Shown here one piece after another: positions 26,310 through 34,811 of a DNA stretch of 64,000 nucleotides. The notes under the pieces are model-generated. The model had not been told where the DNA came from. It worked only from the letters and a program-made list of their open reading frames with translations, and ran no database searches. Position numbers and translations under genes: made by a program. This DNA comes from Halorubellus sp. JP-L1 (GTDB lineage Archaea; Halobacteriota; Halobacteria; Halobacteriales; Natrialbaceae), in the NCBI RefSeq assembly GCF_011440375.1, contig NZ_JAAOIR010000003.1:1-64000 (forward strand), written 5' to 3'. Within the stretch, counting starts at the first letter, position 1. Every line of letters starts with the position of its first letter.

Positions 26310-27302
26310 TCAGTCGAACGACGGCAGGACCTCGTCGGCGTAGAACTCGAGGAAGTCCGCCTGATCGTCGCCGATCTGATGGAGGTAGACGTGGTCGTAG
26401 CCGGCGTCGAGGTACGACTGGATGGACTCGACGAACGCGTCCGCGTCCGGACCACAGGGCAGCGAGCCGGCGGCGTCCTCCTCGGTGACGAGTTCGGCCG
26501 CCTGCTCGAAGACGCTCGGCGTCGGGAGCTCCTGGCCGAGTTCGCCCGGGAGGCCGCCGTTCGGCCACTGCTCGTGGACGGTCCGCCGACCCTCCTGCTC
26601 CGTCTCGGCGTAGCAGACAGCGGCCTGCCCGATCATGGGAGCGTCGACGTGGTCGGTGTCGGCCTGGTCGCGGTCCGCGTACGCGTCCGCGAACGCGGCG
26701 GCGAGTTCGTCGTCCGGTGCGGTGGTCACGAGTCCGTCACCGATCTCGCCCGCGACCGACGCGGAGTCGGTGCCACCGGCGGCGACGGCGACGTCCGGCG
26801 GTGCCTCCGGGGTCGTGTAGAGCTTCGCGTTCTCGACCGTGTAGTGCTCGCCGTGGTGGTCGACGACCTCGCCCGTCCACAGCTCGCGGAGGACGTCGAC
26901 GGCCTCGCGGAGCATCGACTGGCGTTCCTCGTACGTCGGCCAGCGGTCGCCGAGCACGTGCTCGTTGAGGCGTTCGCCCGTGCCGACCCCGAACGTGAAC
27001 CGGCCGTCGAACATGACGGCGGTCGTCGCGGCCGCCTGCGCGAGTATCGCCGGATGGATGCGGATCGTCGGACACGTCACGCCGGTACCGACGCGAAGCG
27101 AGTCCGTCTCGCGAGCGATACCGGCGAGCACGCTCCAGACGAACGGCGACTCGCCCTGCGCCTCGATCCACGGATGGTAGTGGTCCGAGACCATCGCGAA
27201 GTCCAGGCCGACGTCCTCGGCCTTCGTGGCGTAGTCGACGAGCGCGTCCGGTTCGTGCTCCTCGCTGGAGAGAGCAATCCCGAACTCAGGCACGGACACC
27301 AC
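26310..27302 (-). CDS. F420-dependent LLM-class oxidoreductase
   Basis: A 330-residue TIM-barrel oxidoreductase of the luciferase-like monooxygenase class, in the F420-dependent subgroup that includes glucose-6-phosphate and alcohol dehydrogenases. Visible motifs are FAMVSDHYHPWIEAQGESPF near residue 35, GVTCPTIRIHPAILAQAAAT, FTFGVGTGERLNEHVLG and the C-terminal GYDHVYLHQIGDD. The length fits the family. It starts at GTG 27302, or at a second GTG two codons later. Haloarchaea make coenzyme F420, so the cofactor assignment is plausible. Substrate is unknown. Confidence 0.88.
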   Translation of the reverse strand: MVSVPEFGIALSSEEHEPDALVDYATKAEDVGLDFAMVSDHYHPWIEAQGESPFVWSVLAGIARETDSLRVGTGVTCPTIRIHPAILAQAAATTAVMFDGRFTFGVGTGERLNEHVLGDRWPTYEERQSMLREAVDVLRELWTGEVVDHHGEHYTVENAKLYTTPEAPPDVAVAAGGTDSASVAGEIGDGLVTTAPDDELAAAFADAYADRDQADTDHVDAPMIGQAAVCYAETEQEGRRTVHEQWPNGGLPGELGQELPTPSVFEQAAELVTEEDAAGSLPCGPDADAFVESIQSYLDAGYDHVYLHQIGDDQADFLEFYADEVLPSFD

Positions 27303-27484
27303 CCGCCCGGTGGACGGTCGACGGGAGCGCTGTGTTCGCCGGCGGCCACGTCGGTTTCGCGGGCGGTACGACCGCGGTCGGGTCGGAGACGGGATCTGGA
27401 GTGGCTCTCGAGTGCATGGTGACGTGCGTCGCGTGCCAAAGGCTCGCGCGACTCACCCGGGATTGGACTGCTCGCGGGTTGAAT

Positions 27485-27500
27485 CTACTGCGCGCAGTAG
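27485..27500. promoter_or_regulatory. Perfect 16-bp palindrome in divergent promoter
   Basis: CTACTGCGCGCAGTAG is perfectly self-complementary. It lies midway in the 285-bp divergent gap between the F420 oxidoreductase and AI-2E-family genes, about 90 bp before the latter. This is a strong candidate operator for a dimeric repressor acting on one or both genes. Confidence 0.55.
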
Positions 27501-27587
27501 CCCGGTCCCCCGGCCGAGACGCGACCGAACGGCTGTACCAGTCCGTTACCCGTCCGTCAAAGGCAGATGGCTTTTGCGCCGAGAGGT

Positions 27588-28652
27588 ATGGCAACCGGTA
27601 TGTTCAGCCGCTGGGACGTACGGCCCGAACAAGTCGCGTGGGTCGCCGTGGGTCTCGTGGTCCTCGTCGTCGTCTCGTTCGTCGTCTACAAGAGCATCGG
27701 CGGGATCGTCCTCGGGCTGTTCCTCTACTACGGCACGCGTCCCGTCTACGAGCACGTCCACGAGCGTGTCGGGCGGCGTCGAGTGAGTGCCGCCATCGCG
27801 CTGGCGACGGTCGGCCTCCCGATGATCATCGTCCTCGGGTACGCCGCCCTCACGGCCTACCAGGAGGCCGCCACGCTATTGAATTCGCCCGTCGCGAGCG
27901 ACATCCGGCAGGCCATCCGGCCGTTCGTCAGCGTGCAGTCGTTCGCGAGCCGCGAGACGTGGACCCAGCTGCTCCAGGGGAACACGGCCCTCGTCCGCAG
28001 GTACTCGAGCACGCTGTTCGCGTGGGGCATCCGCCTGTTCATCATGGTCACCGTCGCGTACTACCTCCTCCGCGACGGCCACGCGATCGGCGAGTGGGTG
28101 CGCGACTCGTTCGACGACTTCGTCGCCGTCGACTTCCTGGAGGGCGTCGACGACGACCTCGACACCATCTACACGGGGAACCTCCTCACGATCGGTATCA
28201 CGGGCGTCATCGCCGCTGCGACGTTCTACCTGTTCGCGACCTTCGCGCCCGGGGACTCAGTCATCCAGTACCCCATCCTCCTCGGGATGCTCGTCGGCGT
28301 CGGGACGCTCATCCCCGTCCTCGGGATGGTCGCCGTCTACGTGCCATTCGCTGGTATCCTCTTCCTCCGCGCGTACGTCTGGAACCTCTTCCCGGTCTGG
28401 GTGCCGGTCGCGTTCCTCGCCATCACGTTCGTCGTCGTGGACACCATTCCGGACCTCCTCCTCAGGTCGTACGTCTCCAAGGGCGGCATCAACATGGGAC
28501 TGATGATCCTCGCGTACGCCCTCGGCGCGGAGGCGTTCGGCTGGTGGGGCGTGTTCTTCGGCCCCATCGTGCTCGTCGTCTTCCTGCACTTCGCGCAGCG
28601 AGTGCTCCCGTCGCTCGCCCACGGCATCTCCGTTCACATCCCCGGCGAGTAG
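27588..28652 (+). CDS. AI-2E-family transporter (PF01594 type)
   Basis: A 354-residue membrane protein of the AI-2E/YdiK/PerM family with about seven hydrophobic segments. Recognisable parts are the N-terminal helix pair (VAWVAVGLVVLVVVSFVVY), the soluble loop, MVTVAYYLLRDGHAIGEW, the LLGMLVGVGTLIPVLGM helix and the C-terminal FGWWGVFFGPIVLVVFLHF. Archaeal members are probably exporters or Na+/H+ antiporter-like; autoinducer transport is not implied. Alternative starts are ATG 27567 and 27600; 27588 directly follows a GAGAGG patch. Confidence 0.87.
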   Translation: MATGMFSRWDVRPEQVAWVAVGLVVLVVVSFVVYKSIGGIVLGLFLYYGTRPVYEHVHERVGRRRVSAAIALATVGLPMIIVLGYAALTAYQEAATLLNSPVASDIRQAIRPFVSVQSFASRETWTQLLQGNTALVRRYSSTLFAWGIRLFIMVTVAYYLLRDGHAIGEWVRDSFDDFVAVDFLEGVDDDLDTIYTGNLLTIGITGVIAAATFYLFATFAPGDSVIQYPILLGMLVGVGTLIPVLGMVAVYVPFAGILFLRAYVWNLFPVWVPVAFLAITFVVVDTIPDLLLRSYVSKGGINMGLMILAYALGAEAFGWWGVFFGPIVLVVFLHFAQRVLPSLAHGISVHIPGE

Positions 28653-28781
28653 CCGACGAGCGCGTGAACTTCGCGGAGGACGGGATACGACCCCGCGAGC
28701 ACCGGTTCCACGACCGCAGCCATTCGCTCCGGTGGCGACTGCAAGTGGCCTCCCTATCGGTCACGAACGCCAACGTGGCGT

Positions 28782-28934
28782 ATGGCATACCAAACGACCG
28801 TCGGCTGGTCGCTCGTCTCGTCGGGTCTCGTCACGCTCCTCCTCGCCGCGATCCCGGGAGACTCCGTCTGGTACGGAATCGTCCTCCTCGTCCTCGGTCT
28901 CGCGGTGCTCGTCGTCCGGCACGACGTGATATAG
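28782..28934 (+). CDS. 50-residue two-helix membrane protein
   Basis: A very small ORF with strong coding character: MAYQTTVGWSLVSSG, then two hydrophobic helices (about 8-24 and 30-45) separated by IPGDSVWYG, and a short charged end RHDVI. It has a clean ATG and TAG. The two-helix hairpin layout recalls haloarchaeal small membrane proteins that are often missed in annotation. It lies 129 bp after the AI-2E-family gene on the same strand and may be co-transcribed. Function is unknown. Confidence 0.72.
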   Translation: MAYQTTVGWSLVSSGLVTLLLAAIPGDSVWYGIVLLVLGLAVLVVRHDVI

Positions 28935-29015
28935 CGTCACTGCGGCGAGCGAGCGAACGTCGGGGAGAACGAGCGGACCGCAGGAGCGTCGACGCGACGC
29001 CCCGCGACGAACCCG

Positions 29016-30242
29016 TCAGCCCGCCACGATCGCGGTCGCCCCGCCGACGGTGTGATGCATCGCGGCGTTCGGTTCCTCCGGACGGTTCGTGAGCGTGACC
29101 TCGATCGTCTGGCGTTCGCCGTCCCGGATCACGGTCAGCTGGACGGTGTCGCCGGGGTCGGTCTGCGCGACGAGGTAGCCGATGAGGTCGCCCGCCCCCT
29201 GGACGGGTTCGCCCTCGATGGCGACGATGACGTCGCCGTCGACCGGGACCTGCATCCCGCTGACGACCTCGGTGCCGGACGCGGACTGGAGCGACTCCGC
29301 GCCGGGCGTTCCCTCGATTCCGTCGGTGACTATGACGCCCTGCGTCGAGTTCAGGTCGTTCGCTTGCGCGACCGCCGGGGTCACGGGCGCGACGCGGACG
29401 CCGAGGTACCCGTACTGGGCGGATCCGTTCGCGATCAGTTCGCCGGCGATCTGATCGACGACGCTCGCGGGAATCGCGAACCCGATGTTCTCGGCACCGC
29501 CGGCGGTGTTCACGCCGAGGACCGAGCCGGTCGCGCAGTCCACGAGCGGCCCGCCGGAGTTACCCGGGTTGATCGCGGCGTCGGTCTGGATCGCGTTCGG
29601 AACGGTCGTCCCGCGCTGCGTGGGTAGCTGGCGGCCGACGCCGCTGACGATCCCGCTCGTGATCGTGCTCTGGAGACCGAACGGGCTTCCCATCGCCGCG
29701 ACCTTCTGGCCGGGCGTGACGGCCCCGTCGTACGTCTCCAGGGCCGTGGCGTACGACGGCGCATCGTTCACGCGGATGACAGCGAGGTCCGTGATCGCGG
29801 CGGTCCCGACGACCGTACCGGTCCGGTTCTCGCCCTGGTTGAACCGGATCTGGGTCGTCGCGGACTCGCCGACGACGTGCTGGTTCGTGACGACGTAGCT
29901 CGTGCCGTTGTCGGTGCGTTCGTAGACGAATCCGGAGCCCTGGCCCTCGTTGGCCTGCACCAACACGACGGAGCCGATGGTCTCGTTGTAGAGACTCGTG
30001 TACTCGCACGTCCCGTTCTGCTGGACGGCCGACGCGTCAGCGGCCGCATTCGACTGGTCGGTAGTCGCTTCAGCAGCCGCATTCGACGCACCCTGTGCGT
30101 CCGCGGTGGCATCGGTCACCCCGTCGTCCGCGGTGCCGGTCGCGCCCGGTGGCCCGATCGTCGCCACGGCGAGTCCGCCGCTGGCTGTCAGGACGAGTAA
30201 TGCTACTGCGACGACTACCGGACTGGCAAATCGAGACGCCAT
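29016..30242 (-). CDS. HtrA/DegP-like serine protease with PDZ
   Basis: A 408-residue trypsin-fold protease. An N-terminal hydrophobic helix (about 8-28) exports or anchors it. A Thr/Ala/Asp-rich linker (30-75) follows, then the catalytic domain with His122 in TNQHVVG, Asp152 in AITDLAV and Ser229 in NPGNSGGPL. A single PDZ domain (about 275-390) carries YGYLGVRVAPV and GDVIVAIEGEPVQGAGDL. It should act outside the membrane in quality control of secreted proteins. The start at 30242 puts the signal helix at the N-terminus. Confidence 0.93.
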   Translation of the reverse strand: MASRFASPVVVAVALLVLTASGGLAVATIGPPGATGTADDGVTDATADAQGASNAAAEATTDQSNAAADASAVQQNGTCEYTSLYNETIGSVVLVQANEGQGSGFVYERTDNGTSYVVTNQHVVGESATTQIRFNQGENRTGTVVGTAAITDLAVIRVNDAPSYATALETYDGAVTPGQKVAAMGSPFGLQSTITSGIVSGVGRQLPTQRGTTVPNAIQTDAAINPGNSGGPLVDCATGSVLGVNTAGGAENIGFAIPASVVDQIAGELIANGSAQYGYLGVRVAPVTPAVAQANDLNSTQGVIVTDGIEGTPGAESLQSASGTEVVSGMQVPVDGDVIVAIEGEPVQGAGDLIGYLVAQTDPGDTVQLTVIRDGERQTIEVTLTNRPEEPNAAMHHTVGGATAIVAG

Positions 30243-30572
30243 ACGTGCGCTAGCGCCAAGCGGTAGAAAAATGGAGTCGGTCGTTGACCTGCCGTAGCAA
30301 CGCGTTATCCGGGTAGTGGGCGACATTCGTCCGATGGGTCGGCAGTAATATCGAGTTGACCGCTCGCAGTCAGCACTCGCGGCCCAGTGTCGTGCAACGA
30401 CCAATTGAGGAGGGACCAGTGGACGAGCGACCAGGGGACGAGGGACCAGAAGCGTCGCGGGGTGAGGCGGGAAGTGGCTCCTGGAAGAGGGACAGGGAGC
30501 GTCTCGGGGAGGACTGCTTGGAGGGAAGTGTCGGGCTCGATGCCCGGAACGACGGCCGTCCCAGTCGACGCG
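30243..30572. other. Intergenic region with a 15-bp repeat
   Basis: A 330-bp gap on the minus strand between the HtrA-like gene and the gene at 30573. At 30411-30449 a 15-bp motif repeats about 2.6 times with few changes. An AT-richer patch near 30345-30355 (GTAATATCGAG) could hold the HtrA promoter. An 84-codon plus-strand ORF here looks non-coding. Confidence 0.45.
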
Positions 30573-31889
30573 TTACTCCTGACCGCGGATGCGGACCTCC
30601 GACCGCGTGATCTCGTCGATGCGGTCCGCGTCGAGCGGATAGCTCTCTTCGTCCTTGTCGCCCCAATCGAGTTTCGCGCGAATCTTGTCCGTCAGCGACG
30701 GGTGCGGGTCGACGTAGAGCGTCCCCGCCGTCACCTCGGAGACGATCCCGACCTCGTCGCCGGACTGGTCGACGACGGTCTTGCCCTGGTCCGACTCGTC
30801 GATCGTGAACGAGGACGCCCTCTCCTCGCCGGCCATTCCGGCGTCGTCGGTGGCGGTTCCGACGCTCCCGCCGGCGGTCGTCCCGCTTCGGTCGTACGCG
30901 TCGACGTCCATCTCGCCGACGTCGTACTCGTCGGCGGTCGCCATCTCGACGTCGATCGTCTTCACCTCGCCGTCGTGGACGGAGCGCGTCTCCGCCGCGT
31001 CGATCGTCCCGGAGAACTCGCGGTCGAGTGTCATCTCCTCCTCGACGGTCTTCCGTTCCACGAACTCAGTGATGATCGCGTCGTCGTCCGTGTACTCGCT
31101 CCGGAACGCCTCCTCGTCGATCGTGTCCACGTCGTGCTTGGACGAGTCGAGTATCCCACTGTCGAGGACGGTGCGCTCGACGTCACCCAGTTCGATCCGG
31201 GATTCGATCGTGTCCGACTTGACGTCCGTGCTCTCCTCGACGCTCCGGTCCACGACGCGACTCTCTATCGCGGCCTGCTCGACGACCTCCTTCGTGACCG
31301 CCCACACCTCGTCGGCCTCGACCGTCACCGCGAAGTCCTCTTCCGTCGAGTGCCCGACGTCGAACATGCCGGCGTCGTGCATCGTCCGGTGGTCGGCGAG
31401 CCCCTCCACGTTGCAGTCGCCGAGCTCGCGAGACACCAGTTCCGCGTCCATGATGGTCTCGCTCACGGTCGACCGGTCGATGAGTTCGCTCTCGATGTCG
31501 GCGTGCTCGACGATCGTCTCCTCGACGACGGTCGTCTCCGTGACTTCCGTCGTCACGGTCTCGCCCTCCATGATGCTCGACGTGAGTTCGTCGCGCTCCA
31601 TCGAGCTCTGGTGGACGGCGTCGTCCTGGTCGAGCACCTGGAAGGACCGGTCTCGGCCGTCGCCGTGTGCCACGACCACTCGGTCGTCGCGCTCCATGTC
31701 GTCGAAGAACGCGTCCCAGTCGACGCGCTCGTGGTCGCTCCCGTGCTCCGAGCGCGGGAGGAGTGCGAGGTCGGTCCTGTCGCCGCGTCGGTGCCGGACC
31801 GGTTCGGCGTCGGTCTCGTCCGCCCACTCGCGGATGGTCGAACGGTCCGCCGTGATGTGGCTCTCCTTGCGCGTATCGTTGTCTGTCAT
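30573..31889 (-). CDS. Thr/Glu/Val-repeat stress-like protein with PRC barrel
   Basis: A 438-residue acidic protein in three parts. Residues 1-95 carry TIREWADETDAEPVRHR and VDWDAFFDDMERDDRVVVAH, similar to a small domain common in bacterial stress-related proteins. Residues 95-330 are imperfect repeats of short beta-like segments (VEETIVEHADIESELIDRST type). Residues 360-438 look like a PRC-barrel (GKTVVDQSGDEVGIVSEVTA to the end). The layout recalls YsnF/DUF2382 stress proteins that also combine a PRC barrel with repeats. No catalytic motif is seen; a stress-scaffold role is inferred. Confidence 0.65.
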   Translation of the reverse strand: MTDNDTRKESHITADRSTIREWADETDAEPVRHRRGDRTDLALLPRSEHGSDHERVDWDAFFDDMERDDRVVVAHGDGRDRSFQVLDQDDAVHQSSMERDELTSSIMEGETVTTEVTETTVVEETIVEHADIESELIDRSTVSETIMDAELVSRELGDCNVEGLADHRTMHDAGMFDVGHSTEEDFAVTVEADEVWAVTKEVVEQAAIESRVVDRSVEESTDVKSDTIESRIELGDVERTVLDSGILDSSKHDVDTIDEEAFRSEYTDDDAIITEFVERKTVEEEMTLDREFSGTIDAAETRSVHDGEVKTIDVEMATADEYDVGEMDVDAYDRSGTTAGGSVGTATDDAGMAGEERASSFTIDESDQGKTVVDQSGDEVGIVSEVTAGTLYVDPHPSLTDKIRAKLDWGDKDEESYPLDADRIDEITRSEVRIRGQE

Positions 31890-32145
31890 CGGTCTGCCTC
31901 GACCTTCTCCCGCAGCGGGCATGTGGCTGGTCCCTGCATTGTCATCGCTCGCTGGCGAAACCGCTTCCCTCGGTGCGGCCGGGCAGCCGGGCAGACGGGC
32001 AGCCGGACGGCCGGTCGGAGGGGCGGACGCATTACGACCCAGCCCGCGGGCACGCACCGGCCGCCACGGGATTCGGTGACTGGACGGGGAGAGAAGTCGT
32101 ATTGCCGGCAGGTCATTCTTAACCCCACGCGTCCAAGCAACGAGC

Positions 32146-32463
32146 ATGAGCGACGACGCGAGCGCCGGCGACGATCACGCGAACGCCGACGTCAACATCG
32201 GAGAGACCGTCTACACCGAAGAAGGGGAACCAGTCGGGGAGATCCGCGGCATCAAGGAGGACGGCCTGTTCGTCTCAACGCTCGAGGGCTACGAGCAGTT
32301 GAGCGTCGAGCACGTCCGGTCCGGGCAGGGGTTCGGGGAGGCAGAGTTGATGTGGCGCTGCATGGAGTGCGGAGAGATGGGCCAAATCGAGGACGGTCTC
32401 CCGGACGAGTGCCCGAACTGCGGCGTCGAACGCGAGCAGCTGATGTACTGGACGGAGGACTGA
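32146..32463 (+). CDS. DUF7130-type rubredoxin-like zinc protein
   Basis: A 105-residue protein. The N-terminal half (about 15-60) is a small beta-barrel-like domain with GETVYTEEGEPVGEIRGI, resembling a PRC barrel. The C-terminal 40 residues hold two CxxC pairs (WRCMECGEMG and ECPNCGVER), a rubredoxin/zinc-ribbon knuckle. This matches the haloarchaeal rubredoxin-like DUF7130 group as I recall it. It could bind zinc or iron and mediate protein contact or electron transfer. It is monocistronic with clear ATG and convergent with the lipid kinase gene. Confidence 0.78.
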   Translation: MSDDASAGDDHANADVNIGETVYTEEGEPVGEIRGIKEDGLFVSTLEGYEQLSVEHVRSGQGFGEAELMWRCMECGEMGQIEDGLPDECPNCGVEREQLMYWTED

Positions 32464-32497
32464 AACGGTCGGATCGAATGCGCCGAGCGACCCGCCC

Positions 32498-33427
32498 TCA
32501 GTCCGGGGCGGGGTCGTAGCCGTCGCCGACGGCGACGGCGAGGGCGCTCGGCCGGACGTCGAAGTGCGCCTGCTCGACGGACTCGATCTCGCCGTCGAGA
32601 CTGCAGTTCGTCGCGCCGTCGCGGACCGCGACGTCGAAGCTGGTCGCCTGGAGTTCGCGGACGTGGTCGGTGTCCCAGTTGAGCAGGCGTTGCTCGATGG
32701 CTTCCGTGATCGCGTCGTGTGCCGGCATCGACTCGACGACGGTCACGTCGAGCCGGCCGTCCTCGGCGTTCGCCTGGCCTCCGTCCTTCGCGAACCCTCG
32801 GACGTTCCCGACGAGGACGGCGATCGCGTCGCCCGACCACGTCTCCTCGCCAGTCGGCTCGTGCGCGTCGATGGAGACGGAGAGGGCGTCGAACGCGAGC
32901 CCCTCGCGGACGCCGGCGACGAGGAACGCGAGCGGGCCGTACGTCTTCTTGAGGTCGTGGGTCGCGGCGGCGCTCGCGTCCGCGGGGAGACCGAGGACGG
33001 CCGAGAGCACGAACGGTTCGTCGTTCGCGACGCCGAGGTCGAGGCGTCGGCGCTCGCCGTCGACCGCGACCTCGAACCCGGCTTCCATCGAGTCGATCCC
33101 GAGGTCGCCGGCGAGGAAGTTCTCGGTGCCCGCCGGAACGACGCAGACGGTCACGTCCTCGAGTCCGCCGCACTCGTCCAGGCCGACGACGACCTCGTGG
33201 AGGGTGCCGTCGCCGCCGCAGACGGCGAGCGTGTCCACGCCGTCGTCGACGGCTGCCTGCGCCAGTTCGGTGGCGTGACCGCGATGGTCGGTCTCCACGA
33301 CCGAAAATCCGTACTCGTCGGCGCGGCGTCGCGCGTCCGCGACGTGCTCGCCGCGGCCGCTCGTCGGGTTGAGGACGAGCCTGCGCGAGGACGTACTCGA
33401 CTCCGCGGATCGATCCGGGCGCTCCAT
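32498..33427 (-). CDS. Diacylglycerol kinase-family lipid kinase
   Basis: A 309-residue lipid kinase of the DAGK catalytic family (YegS-like), phosphorylating a diacylglycerol- or archaeol-type lipid. Motifs are VLNPTSGRGE for the phosphate-binding turn, VCGGDGTLHEVVVGL as nucleotide site, VPAGTENFLAGDLGI, and the C-terminal EDGRLDVTVVESM and SLDGEIESVEQAHFDVRP. Length fits. ATG 33427 was chosen over 33454. It is divergent from the VTT membrane protein with a 127-bp gap. It probably salvages lipid or acts in membrane-lipid remodelling. Confidence 0.88.
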   Translation of the reverse strand: MERPDRSAESSTSSRRLVLNPTSGRGEHVADARRRADEYGFSVVETDHRGHATELAQAAVDDGVDTLAVCGGDGTLHEVVVGLDECGGLEDVTVCVVPAGTENFLAGDLGIDSMEAGFEVAVDGERRRLDLGVANDEPFVLSAVLGLPADASAAATHDLKKTYGPLAFLVAGVREGLAFDALSVSIDAHEPTGEETWSGDAIAVLVGNVRGFAKDGGQANAEDGRLDVTVVESMPAHDAITEAIEQRLLNWDTDHVRELQATSFDVAVRDGATNCSLDGEIESVEQAHFDVRPSALAVAVGDGYDPAPD

Positions 33428-33554
33428 GCACGCGGGTTCGACGCGAAGCCGCAAATACGCCCGGTCGGCAGGTGCCCGCGCTCGCGTCGACGACCCGGCG
33501 GTTGCTTGCGAATGGTGGCCGAACGACTATTCCTCGATGCGAGGTACAGGAGTC

Positions 33555-34202
33555 ATGGCTTCCGTGAAGCGACGACTCGTCCCGGCCATCGTCGTGGTCG
33601 TCCTCGTCGTGCTCGCCATCGTCCTCCGGCCGGCCGTCGTCGTCGACGCGTTCAGTGCAGTCCTCGACAGTCCGTGGTTCCCGGTCGTCCTGCTGGCCGC
33701 GTACCTCGGCCGGTCGCTCGTTGCCTGGCCCATCACGCCCCTGGCCGCACTCGTCGGGTTCAAGTACGGACTGGTAGTGGGCGTCCCGGTCGCGCTCGCC
33801 GGCGCCGCCATCAGCACGTTCGTCCCGTACGCGGCCGTGCGGTACTTCGACTTCGACGGCGGCGTGCTCGGGTGGGCGGCCGACGAGAGCGACTCGTTCT
33901 TCCACGCGACCGGCGACCTCCGGGGGATGGTCGCGGCACGCGTCGCGCCCGTCCCGGCGGAGGCGACGTCGCTCGCCGCCGGCGCCGCGCACGTCAAGCC
34001 GACGACGTTCTTGGCCGGGACCGTCCTCGGAGAGCTCCCCTGGGCGGTCGCGGCCGTCCTCATCGGGCACTCGATGCACCGGCTCGCGCTCTCGGAGGTC
34101 GAGTACAGCCCCTGGCTGCTCGCGGGGACCGCCGCCGCGGCCCTCCTCCTGCTCACCGGGCCGACGTTCAAGTTCGTGCGCGGCCGGCAGAACGCGAGCT
34201 GA
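33555..34202 (+). CDS. VTT/DedA-like membrane protein
   Basis: A 215-residue membrane protein of the VTT (SNARE-associated/TVP38/DedA) superfamily: about five hydrophobic segments with the conserved re-entrant core LVAWPITPLAALVGFKYGL...PVALAGAAIST and, after a charged loop, ARVAPVPAEATSLAAGAAHV...GELPW. Members act as lipid scramblases or in membrane-potential-linked transport. ATG 33555 follows AGGAG by 3 nt. The neighbour on the other side is a lipid kinase, which fits a membrane-lipid theme. Confidence 0.85.
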   Translation: MASVKRRLVPAIVVVVLVVLAIVLRPAVVVDAFSAVLDSPWFPVVLLAAYLGRSLVAWPITPLAALVGFKYGLVVGVPVALAGAAISTFVPYAAVRYFDFDGGVLGWAADESDSFFHATGDLRGMVAARVAPVPAEATSLAAGAAHVKPTTFLAGTVLGELPWAVAAVLIGHSMHRLALSEVEYSPWLLAGTAAAALLLLTGPTFKFVRGRQNAS

Positions 34203-34265
34203 ATCGGCAATCGGCGAGAGCGGATCCGTATAGCTGCGCGAGCGAACCCGCTCAGCCGACCGTCG

Positions 34266-34619
34266 CTACGTGTAGTGCTCTTCGGAGACGAACAAGTAGA
34301 GGGCGGAGACGACGAAGGCAGCGGTGGTACCGAGGACGAGCGAGGGGAACGGCTCGTCGGGGAGGGTGGTCAGGAGGTCGATCGCGACGCTGCTCCCGAG
34401 AACGACCGCGGCGAGGAGGTAGAGGACTGGCTGCCAGTAGCGGGTGAAGTAGACGCCGAGCCAGACGACGAGGAATACCGCGAGGACGAGGGGTTCTCCC
34501 TCCATAGTACGGAACCAGGCGCCGACGTGGAGCACGGCGAGGACGCCGGCAAACGCGGCCGCGACCCAGTTCAATGCCTTCGGTCGCTGGTTCCGCCAGC
34601 GAACCTCGTCCCTGACCAT
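34266..34619 (-). CDS. Small four-helix membrane protein
   Basis: A 117-residue integral membrane protein with four hydrophobic segments (WVAAAFAGVLAVLHVGAWF, LVLAVFLVVWLGVYF, VLYLLAAVVLGSSVAIDLL, SLVLGTTAAFVVSALYLFV). The N-terminus is positively charged (about 1-15). No motif identifies a family. The internal ATG at 34619 gives the compact membrane protein; the longer frame to 34973 lies antisense to the next gene. It is divergent from the FAD-Rieske gene. Function unknown. Confidence 0.68.
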   Translation of the reverse strand: MVRDEVRWRNQRPKALNWVAAAFAGVLAVLHVGAWFRTMEGEPLVLAVFLVVWLGVYFTRYWQPVLYLLAAVVLGSSVAIDLLTTLPDEPFPSLVLGTTAAFVVSALYLFVSEEHYT

Positions 34620-34811
34620 GCGTCCCGTAGCGAGGACGCGGTAATACGAGGGTGGCTTGTGTGTGACGGGGTGGGTTGCGGTCCGTCGCGTCGACGGCGC
34701 CCAAGCGCGCCGCCGTCGATCCGCGTGGGTCGGTGGCACTGGGCACGCGACCGCCGGCCGCGGACTTTTGAGACCGCGAGTGGACGTCACGACGTACCTC
34801 GGGATACACGC

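Noticed and set aside
34275-34811. Upstream extension of the FAD-Rieske frame
   Set aside because: It is antisense to the small four-helix membrane protein. ATG 34812 begins the normal acidic N-terminus.
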